Source of the DNA: Dastarcus helophoroides | Lineage: Eukaryota > Arthropoda > Insecta > Coleoptera > Bothrideridae | DNA: 64,000 bases | Reading direction: 5' to 3' | NCBI GenBank assembly: GCA_028583605.1 | Contig: CM053327.1 | Coordinates: 19,703,629 to 19,767,628 of the forward strand | Part shown: piece by piece, positions 47,301-59,300 of the stretch | Position numbering within the stretch: position 1 is the first letter of the stretch | How the letters are laid out: each line of letters starts with the position of its first letter | Position numbers and translations under genes: made by a program | Notes under the pieces: generated by a model | Database searches by the model: none | What the model was told of the DNA's origin: nothing | The model's input: the letters and a program-made list of their open reading frames with translations, nothing else

Positions 47301-50300
47301 TTGATTTAACTGGTCCAAAATTGTAGCGTATGAAATCCTTGTGCGTCCCAAAAAACTGTAGTCACAATTTTGCCTACTGATAGAACCACATTGGCCATGT
47401 TCGGAGCACTGCCACCAACTTCCACCCACCACTTAGATTGTTGTTTTGTCTCTGGTGTATAAAAATGAATCCATGTTTCATTTACAGTGATAAAACGGCA
47501 CAAAAACTCATCTAAGTTTCGTTCAAACAGATGCAAATTAGCCTGGGAAAATTTTACTCTTTCACGATTTTGGTCACTTGTCAACAAACACGGCTCCCAT
47601 CTTGCCAAGAGCTTTTTCATATGCAAATGTTCATCCAATATGTTGGAAACTCGTTATATCAGATGTTTATAGTGTTGGATACTTCAACTTTACTCGTCGA
47701 TCTCCTAGTACGATATCGTTAATTTTCGTGATCATTTCTGGAGTGGTTACCTCAATTTAAGGTCCTGAACGAGGAGCGTCTTGCGTGCTTGTTCTACCAC
47801 AATGAAACTCAGTAAACCTCTTGTGTATGTTGGTAGGATATTTTTAAATATCTTGTGGTCGTATATCAAAAAATGTTTGCAAAAGTAAACAACTTCAATT
47901 ATTTATATAATAATTTAAATAAATAAAAATAAAATTTTGAAATAATTCAAGACGAGTCAATAATGATCCAAAAATATATTATAGTCGTATGTCAGCAAAT
48001 GTTTGCTAAAGTAAACAATTTCAATTATTTAAATAATAATTTAAATATCCTACAAGGTGGGCTCGGTAAGCTAAAATAAAATGTTGAAATATGCTTTTAA
48101 AGTTACAGACAGAATTACAAATCTAGTAACATCAACGGGTTCTAGTATATTTTTAGGTGACTTCTTCCGTCGTTAGTAGCGCACCAATACTTTAAATTAT
48201 TTAGAAACACTTTAAATTTTTAATAGATTAATCAAAAGGTAATACATTTAAATAAAAAGTAGAATGGAGTGTTTAACATTATTAATTTTAAGAGGAGAGG
48301 GAGAAAAACTATGAGTATGATACGAATATGTAATAAAAATTTTTTCCAGAACTAAATACTACAATAAAATATTTCAAATCATAATTTAAAACCCCTTTTA
48401 GACTTCCATTGAGCCTAAGCAGCTTAACGGGAACCAAACAAGAAACAAAACATTGTTTTGGTTATGCTTAACAGATGAAAACATACAAACTTTCAAGTGA
48501 TATTTTCGGTTCCAAGAGCCCCGATTCACTTTTTCGGATAAAAATGTATCGACTGTGACAACGAATTACAGAAGAAGCACAGTACCGTTTCTGCTAAACA
48601 TCAGTGGATCAACTGATGGTAGTTCAGCAATCTATAATCCACTACACACATTTAAAGGATTGCATTATTGAAGTCTAGGTGGTATTCTATTTGAATATTG
48701 CTAACTGCAATAAATCTATAGCCATATCCACACAAATAAACGTCAAAGGACAATACATTCTAATTCCAAATTTACATAATACCAACCATAACATGCTATT
48801 TTAAATAATGAAAGATATTTTAAAATTAAACTTACCAATTAATAACGCCTGCTGCTTATCATTTTCTGCTCGCAACATCAGTTCTTCATGTTGTTGACAA
48901 AGATTATCAATATGAGTTTGCAACCCTTCTACTCGGTCCAAAAGTTGTTGAATTTCTGCATCCTTTTCGCTACCTAACTGCTGTAAAGATTGTTGCATTC
49001 TCTTCTCCAATGAACTTCTAATTCTTTCCCTTTCTTCTGTTAATTTGTTAACATTATCATCATTATTTTGCTTAAGTTTATCAATTATTTGTTTAAATTC
49101 AGCCTCTTTGTTACCAGCTTGATGGGTTAATGTACTTTTAACCTCGAGACACTTTTTCTCGGATCGCTCTAAATCTTTTGTTAGCCTTGCAATCTGCGAT
49201 TTTAATTGTTCCTGTTTTACCAGCAGTTCTTGTTGTTCTTTGTCAAGTTGAAGTTTCTTTTCTTCTGAAGCTTCTAAGTTGGTTTGGGTATCAAACAGCA
49301 CAGCTTCAAGCGCTTCTTTCTCCGACCTATTGGCGGCAAAGATTTCTTGCAATCTTTGAATCTCCTTATCCATAGCATCAATAGTACACTGCATCAAAAT
49401 AATGATAAAAAAATATGTTTTTTAGCAATTTGGTATAAATTTTTTAGGACTTTTAGAAATGTTCAAGTGAGAATTAGGATAGCATTTATTAGCTGTAGCC
49501 AAATATATTAAGAAGTAAACTGTGCTCAGGCCATAGAATTCGTCGCGAGAGTTATCACGTGAAAGCCGCGAGCTGTGGGCGGAGTTATGTCCTGAACATT
49601 TTGCTGAAATTGCTTCCCAATATAACACAAAAAGGAAACAAAACAAAGAACACCAGTGTTAATGATTTTATGAAGGAGCACAGTTTGTAGTGTTTAACCG
49701 GTTGATATTTCAAGTTGCTTTCTAACCAACCATAGCTGAGCTCAGTGCTGATCACCCTATTTTATTACTCCATATCTTCGCTGGCCCCAGTTTTCGACGG
49801 TTGTAATTTTTTGGAACACCATAAAATAAACTACAGTAAAACTTTTCCTTAACGGTCAATAAAAATTGCACGAAAATTTGGTCCTTCAGAGCTGTGATCT
49901 CTTTGGAGATATCGCTATGAGGGGGTAAATGCTATGGGGGGATAGCCGTTAAGAGAAGCTTTAATACTTCGATTGAAATCATAAATTTAAGTCTAATAAA
50001 ACTTGCCTGCTTTTCTTCGCATTCTTTTACCAAATCTTCTAGATTTCTGTTAACCCTAGCATTAGGTATCATTAGCTTGTTCTAGTCTTTGTCTTGTTCT
50101 CACGAGTTCCTCGTTAAGGGAATCCTTTTTCCTTCCTAAAACTGTTAACTGATTGCTCAAATCATTTCGCTCCCTCGTGACCTGATTTAAGTCCATTTCA
50201 GTCTGCAATAAAAAACTTTGTTATTTAATTACCAATAAAATCAGTCCCACAGACCTTTCCTTTTTCGATTTCTAAAAATTTACACTTCTCTGATAAAGAT

Positions 50301-53300
50301 ACTTTTTCTGATTCAAGATCTAGTCTTTGCTGTTCAGCTTGGAGTAGTTCCTTTCTTAATGATTGTATATCATTTTGATGATCATTACATTGTAGTTGTA
50401 ATGCCATTTTTTCGTCTTCAAGCTATTAAATCGGAATAAATATTAATTGTCACGCACTAAAGAAAATGTTTACCTTTTTCAAGTCATCCTGTAGCTTTTT
50501 CTTATCGGTTTCTAAGTTAGAAATGATATTCTCCTTCTTTAATAATGAATCATGTGCTGAAGATTTGTCTCCTATAATGCGATCGAGTTCGAATTCTAGA
50601 TCAGCTGAAACAATTTTATATAAACATTTGCCAAAACCGATGTGAATTCCTTGGTCAATTGACTAATTCATTTCTAGTTCAATAATAAATTCTTAAATTG
50701 ATATATGCTAAAGCTGTTTTAGATAAAACTATCCGGTCGATAAACAACTTGTACCTTACCTTTAGATTTTTCTAACACTGAAATAAACTTTTCAGCCTCC
50801 AGTTTCTGTTGTTCAAGCATTTCAAGGGAAAGGTATAGTTTATGCAATTCCTCTTTGGCTGTGAGCAGTTCCTCTCTCATCCTGCTACATCTGTCCTCTT
50901 CTCCTCTTAAACTTATATCCTTCAAATCTCCTGCTTGATTTAATCTGTCTATCTCGCTTTGCAGAAATAGTTTTTCATCTTGCAATGTATCAATTTCCTT
51001 GTGCAAAAGTTGATTCGCTTTGGACAATTTTTGATAATCGTTATTTACTGCGTCAAGCATCGAAGTCAATTCGACTCTGTTTCTGTCCAATTGATTTTTT
51101 TCAGCTTTCAAACCTTCAAGATTTTTATGCAAAATATCCCTCTCCTGAGCAAGTTGAGAACAATGTGATCGACAAGCGTCCAGCTGTCCCACAAGTTCTT
51201 TAACTCGATCCTCCAAAGACGAGACGTTGTTTTCGGAATTTTCATATTGCTTGCGAACTAACAAAAGTTGCTCCTTATTTGACTGGAGTTTCACCTGCAA
51301 ATAAATCGTAAGCATTTAATTTTAATTTTAGTTGAAAACATTACCTGTAGTTCGTGAATCAATGACTGGTATTTGTGAAGGGCTGCTTGAACTGCCGAAA
51401 TAGTACTTTCTGCAAATGCTGCTGATGAAGCAATGTTTTTACCTGCCCTCCTAGGAGATCTGTAATTAATACAATTTCATTATTTTAGAATAATGGTGAA
51501 GGCAAACTTCTGGCCACTCGTGGAGCTATCATAGTAAGTCCCGGTTGAGCAATACAATAGACAGAGTACTTATTTTCAACTAGCTAGTGTATTATGGCTA
51601 CATCCATATTGTTTCATGTATGAACTTCAAACTTGCTACACTCAATGTGCTCATGAAGAGACAATTTTCGATAAAAAAATATTTCCTGCTGACAATTTCG
51701 CCAAAAGTAATGTAAACTTTTCATTTTCAAAGGGATCATCCTGTACATTATCACATTTTTGGAATCTGCATTATTTTCCGGATACAATAAATACAAAATA
51801 ACTTAATTTTGAACTATTAATGATTTTTTAGATATATGTCCATTTTCAATCTAGAGGTCCATGACCAATTCTAACCATCGACATTTACATAACAAAAAAT
51901 TAAAGTAGGTCTACAATTAAATTATTTTATATTTTTTGTCAATTTCAAAAACGGTGTTAGAATTTTTAATACTCATGCATCATAAACCTGTGTTCTAACG
52001 TACGCAAAGATATGCGAAAAACATTCTTTTTTGTCACGCAAAATGCTGCAGAGTAAAAATTAAAATTTAATCTACTGCTTATATTTAGTCAGTAGCTCAA
52101 ACGGGAGGAGGACCATAAATGAATTATCTAAAAAACTGCCAAAGCTCCAGAATTTCTTCTCCACTTTTTCCAGTAAGTGATAAATATAGCCAATTTTTGT
52201 ACCTATTTTTTAGTGCCTGTGCATAGCGTATGATCATGCTAAATAGGGAAACTAATCGAGAAAGAAAACCCCAGAATAAAAATCTCAAATGTTTCCAAAA
52301 TTTCGACTTTTGAAAATGCTTATAATTCTATTTTTCAATTTTAGATTTATCTAAATTAAAATCAAGCTTTTTAGAAAAACGTGGAAATCTTAAGTTTCAG
52401 CTATAAATGTTGAGATTAAATTGGAAAATTCGAAAAAATAAAACCTAAAAAGGGATAACGTAGAAGTTTCCAAGAAAAAAATTCAATTTTTTTTATTAAA
52501 TATTTTGTTCGCTTTTTTTTAAGATTAACTTTGTCTTCAGAATTTTAAATTTAAATTCAGATTACTCATTTTTTCAAATTTCAACTTTCATGAAAATATT
52601 TTGTATTGAAGTCAGAATCTTCAATATTTTGAGACTGAATCGAAAATTCGACTTATTGTTAGTTTTCTAGATTTATAGAAAAAAAGATAGAAATTTCGAA
52701 TTTAAATCTACAATTGCAGATTAAATTTGGAACTTTAAGAAAAACTGAAAATATCGACAATATTCAATAGTGTTGTATTGTAATGTCCGTTTTATTCAAA
52801 TTAAAATATTCACATAAAAATTAAAATCATTGTTAAAACGATACATGTTATTCCAAAGAGGGCCTCACCGTATAAGATTGTGATTAGTTTCTATGTGAAT
52901 TTAATTTTTCTAAAACTTCTACAAAAATTGTGAATTTTTAACATTTTCAAAAAACTTCAGAAAACAATACCGACTTCACTAATTTAAAACGAGTAAAATT
53001 ATGCCAACCAGCGATCAAATCGTGACAAAAATGATTTCTTACCAATTTTCTAAAAGATATTTATGACATTGTTAAAGAAAAAAATGTTTTTTATTTATTT
53101 ATTTTCCCAAATTTGACCAGTAATAATTTTTTTTATGTTAGTAATGACTGCAAACTACAAGTTCAATCAACTTTAAATTTTATAAGGCTATTATGCAGCT
53201 GTAAAAAACCTTGGAAGCTTTAAGCTCTCCAATAATATTTGTTAAACGTTACAAGCATTTTATATCTTGTTTAAATTAAATAATTAATTCATTAAAAAAT

Positions 53301-56300
53301 TATTAAGGGCCTTGTATCACACTTATTTGAATTTTCAAAAGTGTTCCTTAATTTTTTGTGCAATGATTGGTTAATGATCAAAACCAAAAACTACTTTTTA
53401 AATTCAAAGTCAGATATCAGCGAAAAATCGACATAAAGAGCTGTATAATAATAATAAATCAACTGGCTGATGCATTGATGTAATTGAAAAAAAAAACGAG
53501 AATCCAGAAAAAAAGAAACATATTTGAAAAATAGAAACTTAAAGTGTCAAAGGTGCTTTTTTTAATCACTGTACGACCAGTTTTGTCAAAGATTGAAAAA
53601 ATTAGTGAAAAAAAACACCCAATTTTTTTGCTATCTTAAATTTTTTGCATTAGTGTATTTCTAAATGTGAAATCAATATTTCTTTTTCCAAGTACTTCCC
53701 GTATCAAAGAGACATACTAAAGCAAGTGCTGATGAACTACGAATGCATGAATTACGTGCATGTGAAAATTACTAATATTTCTCAAAAAATAATTAAAGTC
53801 GCAAAATTTACATCGAGCAGTTTTTAAAATCATATTATAAAGCAATAAATAAGTCAGTATATTATGAAAAATAGTGAAAATTCAAACATAATTTTAACCT
53901 AATATAAAACTGTCGCACATTTTGTTATACAAAATGAAGCCGCGAATCAAAATGTTATGCCCTTCAATATCTTAGTAATTTTAAATAAAAGAACTTACCT
54001 ATTTTCACAAAACAACTACTTCAGCAAACATTTTTCAGCAAAAATAAAGAAAATAGCATATCGTGCAAGTGCAGAATGCCTTTCTTCTACTACGAAAATC
54101 AAAAAGAAATACCATCTAACTACTTCATAAACAAAAGAGAAACTATTCTGTACTTTTGTGGCACGGGTGTTGAACCACTTAAGTGGACGTGAGTGGGTGT
54201 AGGTTGCAGTAAATCCGCATCTTTGGTTTCTGCATCTTGAATTAAAGCATGCGCGATATCTCTGAGAGCTCCTTGGAGAATATCGACTTCTTCCTGCATT
54301 TTTTCAACTTGAGATATGTTCTGTTCAGCATCAGCACATCTATCTTCCTGTTAAATAAATAAATGTTATTGTTAATTATCAATTTACTAATAATATCGCA
54401 CCAAAAGTTGTACATCCCGTTGTAATTCTTGAATCCTATTTTCTTTTTCCGATAATTCGAATTTACATTTTTCATGTTGCAGTTGCAAGTTTTCAAATTG
54501 TTGTTTAAACTCAACATTCTCCTTGTCCTTCTCATATTTCTTTTTATCCTAAAAATGTAAATAGACTATAATAAAACCAAATTCTCACTTACAATTACTT
54601 ACGCCAAGCAAACTTTCGGTAAAAATATTGGAATCTATTCTGCTACAAGCAATGACCATTTCTCTTCCCATGTTCGATACATCTGTTTTTAATTTAGTGA
54701 GATCTCGTTCCGTTGAAGATTGTACATCCATAAACAGTCTTTTTACTGACACTACATCCCGCCAAAGGTTAAGCAGTCTATTATGTTCAGTACTATAATA
54801 ATCATTAAACGCTTGTTCTTCGTCCTTCCATTCGTCTTCTTTTACTATCATTTCTTCTCTAAGCGCCTCAAAATCGTTTGTTAACTTTTGTAAATCTATT
54901 GTAAGAGCCTCGTTAGTATTGTGAGATTCTTCCAGTTGATCTCTGAGGACTTGGTTTTGTCTCATTAATCTATCACATCTACACCAAAAACATTACAATC
55001 AAATTATTAATGAAAACGAAAATTATAAAATATACAAACTTATTTCTTTCTTCATCCAGACGTCTTAACGCAGTATCAAGATCAGTGACTCTTTCCTCCT
55101 GCATTTCTCGTAGATGTTGTTGAGCTTGCTCCAAGGCCGAACTAGGTTGCACCGACGGCATATGTACTGGAGTTTTAACATACAGAGTTTCCCGTTGGCT
55201 TTCGGCCATTTGCGCTTCCAGTTCCGCGCATCTCTGTTTATACTGCAAAACCTAAAAATGGCGTTCGATACAAAAAGACCTTTCGAAAGTTTACTTAAGA
55301 TTCCTACCTTCGCTTGTAGTCTACTAACTAAGGCAGCTTGATTCTGCTGTGCTTGTCGATAGGTTTCCAACCTTCTTTTATAAAGCGATGCTTCTTCTTG
55401 TAACCTCTGTCGAAGATCGGTATTTAATTTGGATAGAGAATCTTCGTCACTACTTCCTCCGCCGTCCCCACGAAAACGACCACCATCTATCCTGCTGCCG
55501 GCGCTCGACTGAAAAAATTTGTTTCGTAACTTACATCCAATTCCAAATACTTTTTATTAATAAATTTTACAAATCAAGTAGGGTTAAATACCAGGGTAAT
55601 TAAAAGATGTTAAGTTAATCTATTTACCCTTCGCAAGGCTACCATTATTGTCAAAGTGACAGGTATTGATAACTAAATTGGAGAAAACAGAGGGCCAATT
55701 AATATCCTTGGCAGCGCATAGTTGTAGGCTATTTGCGATTTTTAAGTTGATTATTTCATTTGATGTTTAAGTATTTTAGTTTATCATTTCTACTGTCAAA
55801 GGCCTTAAATCTACAAATGACTGTGGTAATGTTAAGTATCGACGATAAAGTGGTGGATAAATTGTCATTCCCATTATTGGAGACGGAATTGATAGGGATT
55901 ATATCGTCGTTCAGAGTGAGCGGCGTAACTGACAACATTTTCAAAATTGACTTAATAACAGTTCTATGTGTATATTTGGGGTCTCTTTCATCTTACACGG
56001 TGGCGTACTTGTATCTATAATACATACCCCAATATGAGGTATAAAACATACGGCCTTATCAACATATCCATTACACCAGTTCGTATTATGACAATTTTGG
56101 CTATGTTTTATATTTATTACACCGGTGTACTAATCTACGCATTTTTTGTCATTATAAGAATGTGTGGAAAAAGAAAAACAAGCCGATTCCCAAAAATCGA
56201 GTGTCATTATTGCCATGCTCGCTAATCTAAACTGTACCTTCACTCAGACTTAACAATTGCCAAAATACATTCTTTATTTGTTGGTGTACCACAGCAAGTA

Positions 56301-59300
56301 CGATGTAGTATTATTTTTATTGTAATTATGTGGATATAGCTCCATGTAGCTCAACGCCATAAACACGCGGAGAGGCATGCTTGCCTTTAAAAATTTTTTT
56401 TGTCACACCTGCTTGGATTTTGAATGCTTTTATTTAAATAATATTTAAATCAAAGTCCTTACAATATCTGATAACAAAATGATGCAGATGCGTAGCGTTG
56501 AAATGGAGATGCGACGCTAAAGAGGTAACTATTGTGTTTTCGTTGCTGTAAAATTTGTCACTTACGCCACTTAGTCTAATGACTGACGATGTGTATAACA
56601 TTGCAAATGCTACGACGTCAGCGATATTTTGCGGGTTTGATGATGGACTATTAAAAGGTATTCTGCTAAGTTTTCGTCACAATTGGGTGGTGGGATTAAC
56701 CGCCACATTGGAAAAAGTGCCTCTGATAATTTTATTCAAGTTGAAACAACATTTTAAAAACCACTTTAAAGGTACTTAAAAGTGCAACAACTTTTATTAC
56801 AATCATTAACAATAACTACGAAATCTAAATCATTTGTCACAAAGTGCCTTTGCTCAGAGAATGTCGGTAACAAGGACACAGGAGCTGCGAATTGTTTCTG
56901 AGGCAATTTTGAGGAATTCCTTTTGTCTATAAGTTTCATTAACAAAATTAACATATAGTTCCCAAAAAGGCATCAGGATTAAATTTGTACTGCAGAAAAT
57001 CGTAAATAAAACCTCTAGAAAATAACTATGTAAAAAAAGCACCAAAATGTCTACTTTCCAACAGTACAGTACAAATGACTATAACAAGTATCCGAAAGTC
57101 ATCTTTCCCGGGCAAGCTACAGACTGATCATTCACGCAAGACAAGTAAGCAAAATATGTTGGTTTAATATCTAGTTTTTTTTTCAGAAATGCGACTGTTT
57201 ACCAGAAGAAATTGAAAAAATCAAAAAGAAAGCAAGTTAGGGGCGAACTTAGAAGTTTACCGTGAAATAATTAAAATTCCATGTCTTCTATGATAAAAGT
57301 GGATCCAGTCAAAGTTGTAGCACTTTTAAAGACCATCAAAGTGGGTCTAACGGTTATGGAGTGATTTGAATAAAAAATACGAGGACACACTTTTCAATAA
57401 GGCGTCTAACCCCATCCCCCAATTTTGAGAAAAACTTGGCAAAATCACTTTCCATAGTCCCAACAAACGACGAAAAATATAATAAAAACTAAAAATGCAA
57501 ATCTCGCAATGAAACTTGGTATTAGAACTCAAAATGAAATTTTGAACAACTTTTCTCGATAGCTCCAATGCGAAAGCAAAATATAGGCAAGAAGCTCTTT
57601 AAAGACTGTCCTTAACTTAGATTGTTACATAAATTTGGAAATGTATCTATAATGCAAAGAACACAAAGATCACAACACGATTGAAATGAGAAAGAGTACC
57701 CTCGTGCTGAAAGCACATGTATTACCTAATATTCAATAATATTCAACACCCTCTAGTAAAATTATGAAATTATTTACCAAAAATTTTAAATATACAAGAC
57801 TATTTCTAGACAATTATTTAGTACAATTGGGCCAAGTAATTGGTATAATATCTTGTGCATTGTGTTTAGAAATGCTCGGTCTGTACAAAATGAAATCTTA
57901 AATAATAAATGTTCGCAAGAAATTAATAAAAACACATATTTTGTTTGCTACCTCAGTAACCGTTAATATTTACCCACATATTTAATGGATTTTTTGTTTA
58001 CTTTTGTCCAATCTACGTCCCTTTTGAACATGGACGGTTTGTCTCCCATCACCCTATATATCTTTCGCAAAAAACAAGCAATATATCCATCCTCCCAAGA
58101 AATATTTATTGACAAAGTTTGAGGACAAAAAGTAAACAAAATATAATAAAAAATGAAATAAAAAAAAATCTAGTCTAACTTTTAAAGCAATCAATTTGGT
58201 ACTAAAAAAATTGACTTGAATCATCTTATTTTCATTAAAGAAACAAATTCAGTAATATGGCCCATTATACGCTGAACAGCTTGTACATAACTTTTTATGT
58301 TTAACATTTTAGGATTCGAAGTACAAGCTTTCACCGATACATTTTCGCTAATTCTCTGATCGTAATTAATTTTTAAAAAATTGGAATTAAAACGATGCCA
58401 CCTCAATATGCAATATGTAATTGTATATATTTGATTTTTTACCTCAGCGTCAAGAGAATTACCTACGTATTTTATTAAAGATTTTTAGACATAGTCAAAT
58501 CGAATAAAAATCTTTGGTTCATTAAATTAATCAGTTTTAATAAATAGATCGTTAATGCTAGAAGAAAGCAAGAACTATTAAAAGGCTTATTTATTTTCAA
58601 TGGACTTCGTAACTTCATCTTCCTGTTGGCAGTAGGCATATTTTTTTGTCTGGTTAACTTTGATCCATCTTCTGAGAAATAAATGCATTTATTACTAATT
58701 GGACGATAACATTCATCGGGGCATTCCGCGATAGTTCAAAGTCTATATTATTTATAAACAAAGATTTATATGCATTTCGAAGAAATTCTTATTTATTATA
58801 ATTACTTGGATTTCAGGTCATTCCACATGACAATTTTTCCTGCTAGAAAAAATACTTAAGATGATGATATTAAGACGAATAAATAACATTATACATTGAA
58901 ACTTTCCATGCACTCTCAGTAATTATATCATTCCACTTATAAGCCATGACCTAATCATCAAATTTTTTAGTTAATACGTGATTTTTCGAACGTAGGTTAA
59001 TAGAAGCCATAAATCTAAATTGGGGAGTATAAATTTAACTGAATTGTAAATGTAAAACACTTTTAATTGCAGTATCTTACAAGATTTATAGGTATTCTTT
59101 TTAAAAATTCGTCTATTGTTGAGTCTTTATAAAACTGACAAAAAAAATTCAAGCGGATTTAAATCCGTTTTCGTTATCCAAGAACTGGACTTCCTTGCCC
59201 ACTTTAAAAGCACCAACAAGTATATCTTTTATGTAGATAAATTATTGAAAATTTGAAAAATATTATTTATTTCCGCTCTGTGCAATGACGTAGTATTTAT

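Larger units (their letters stand above)
42248..48835. other. Root intron 12, 6.6 kb, transposon-rich
   Basis: Contains a mariner remnant (46778-47842), strong hairpins (46523-46563, 46832-46909), a dispersed repeat (48375-48550), and an end-like CGCCCTGTATAA at 46029. The part 42760-43480 has minus-strand scraps (RPYMTCPPAYKAAKKVIRG, VNQRQAERRLLYRSFWNFP) that look transposon-derived but are unassigned. The frame 44771-45055 is hydrophobic and not called. Confidence 0.5.
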
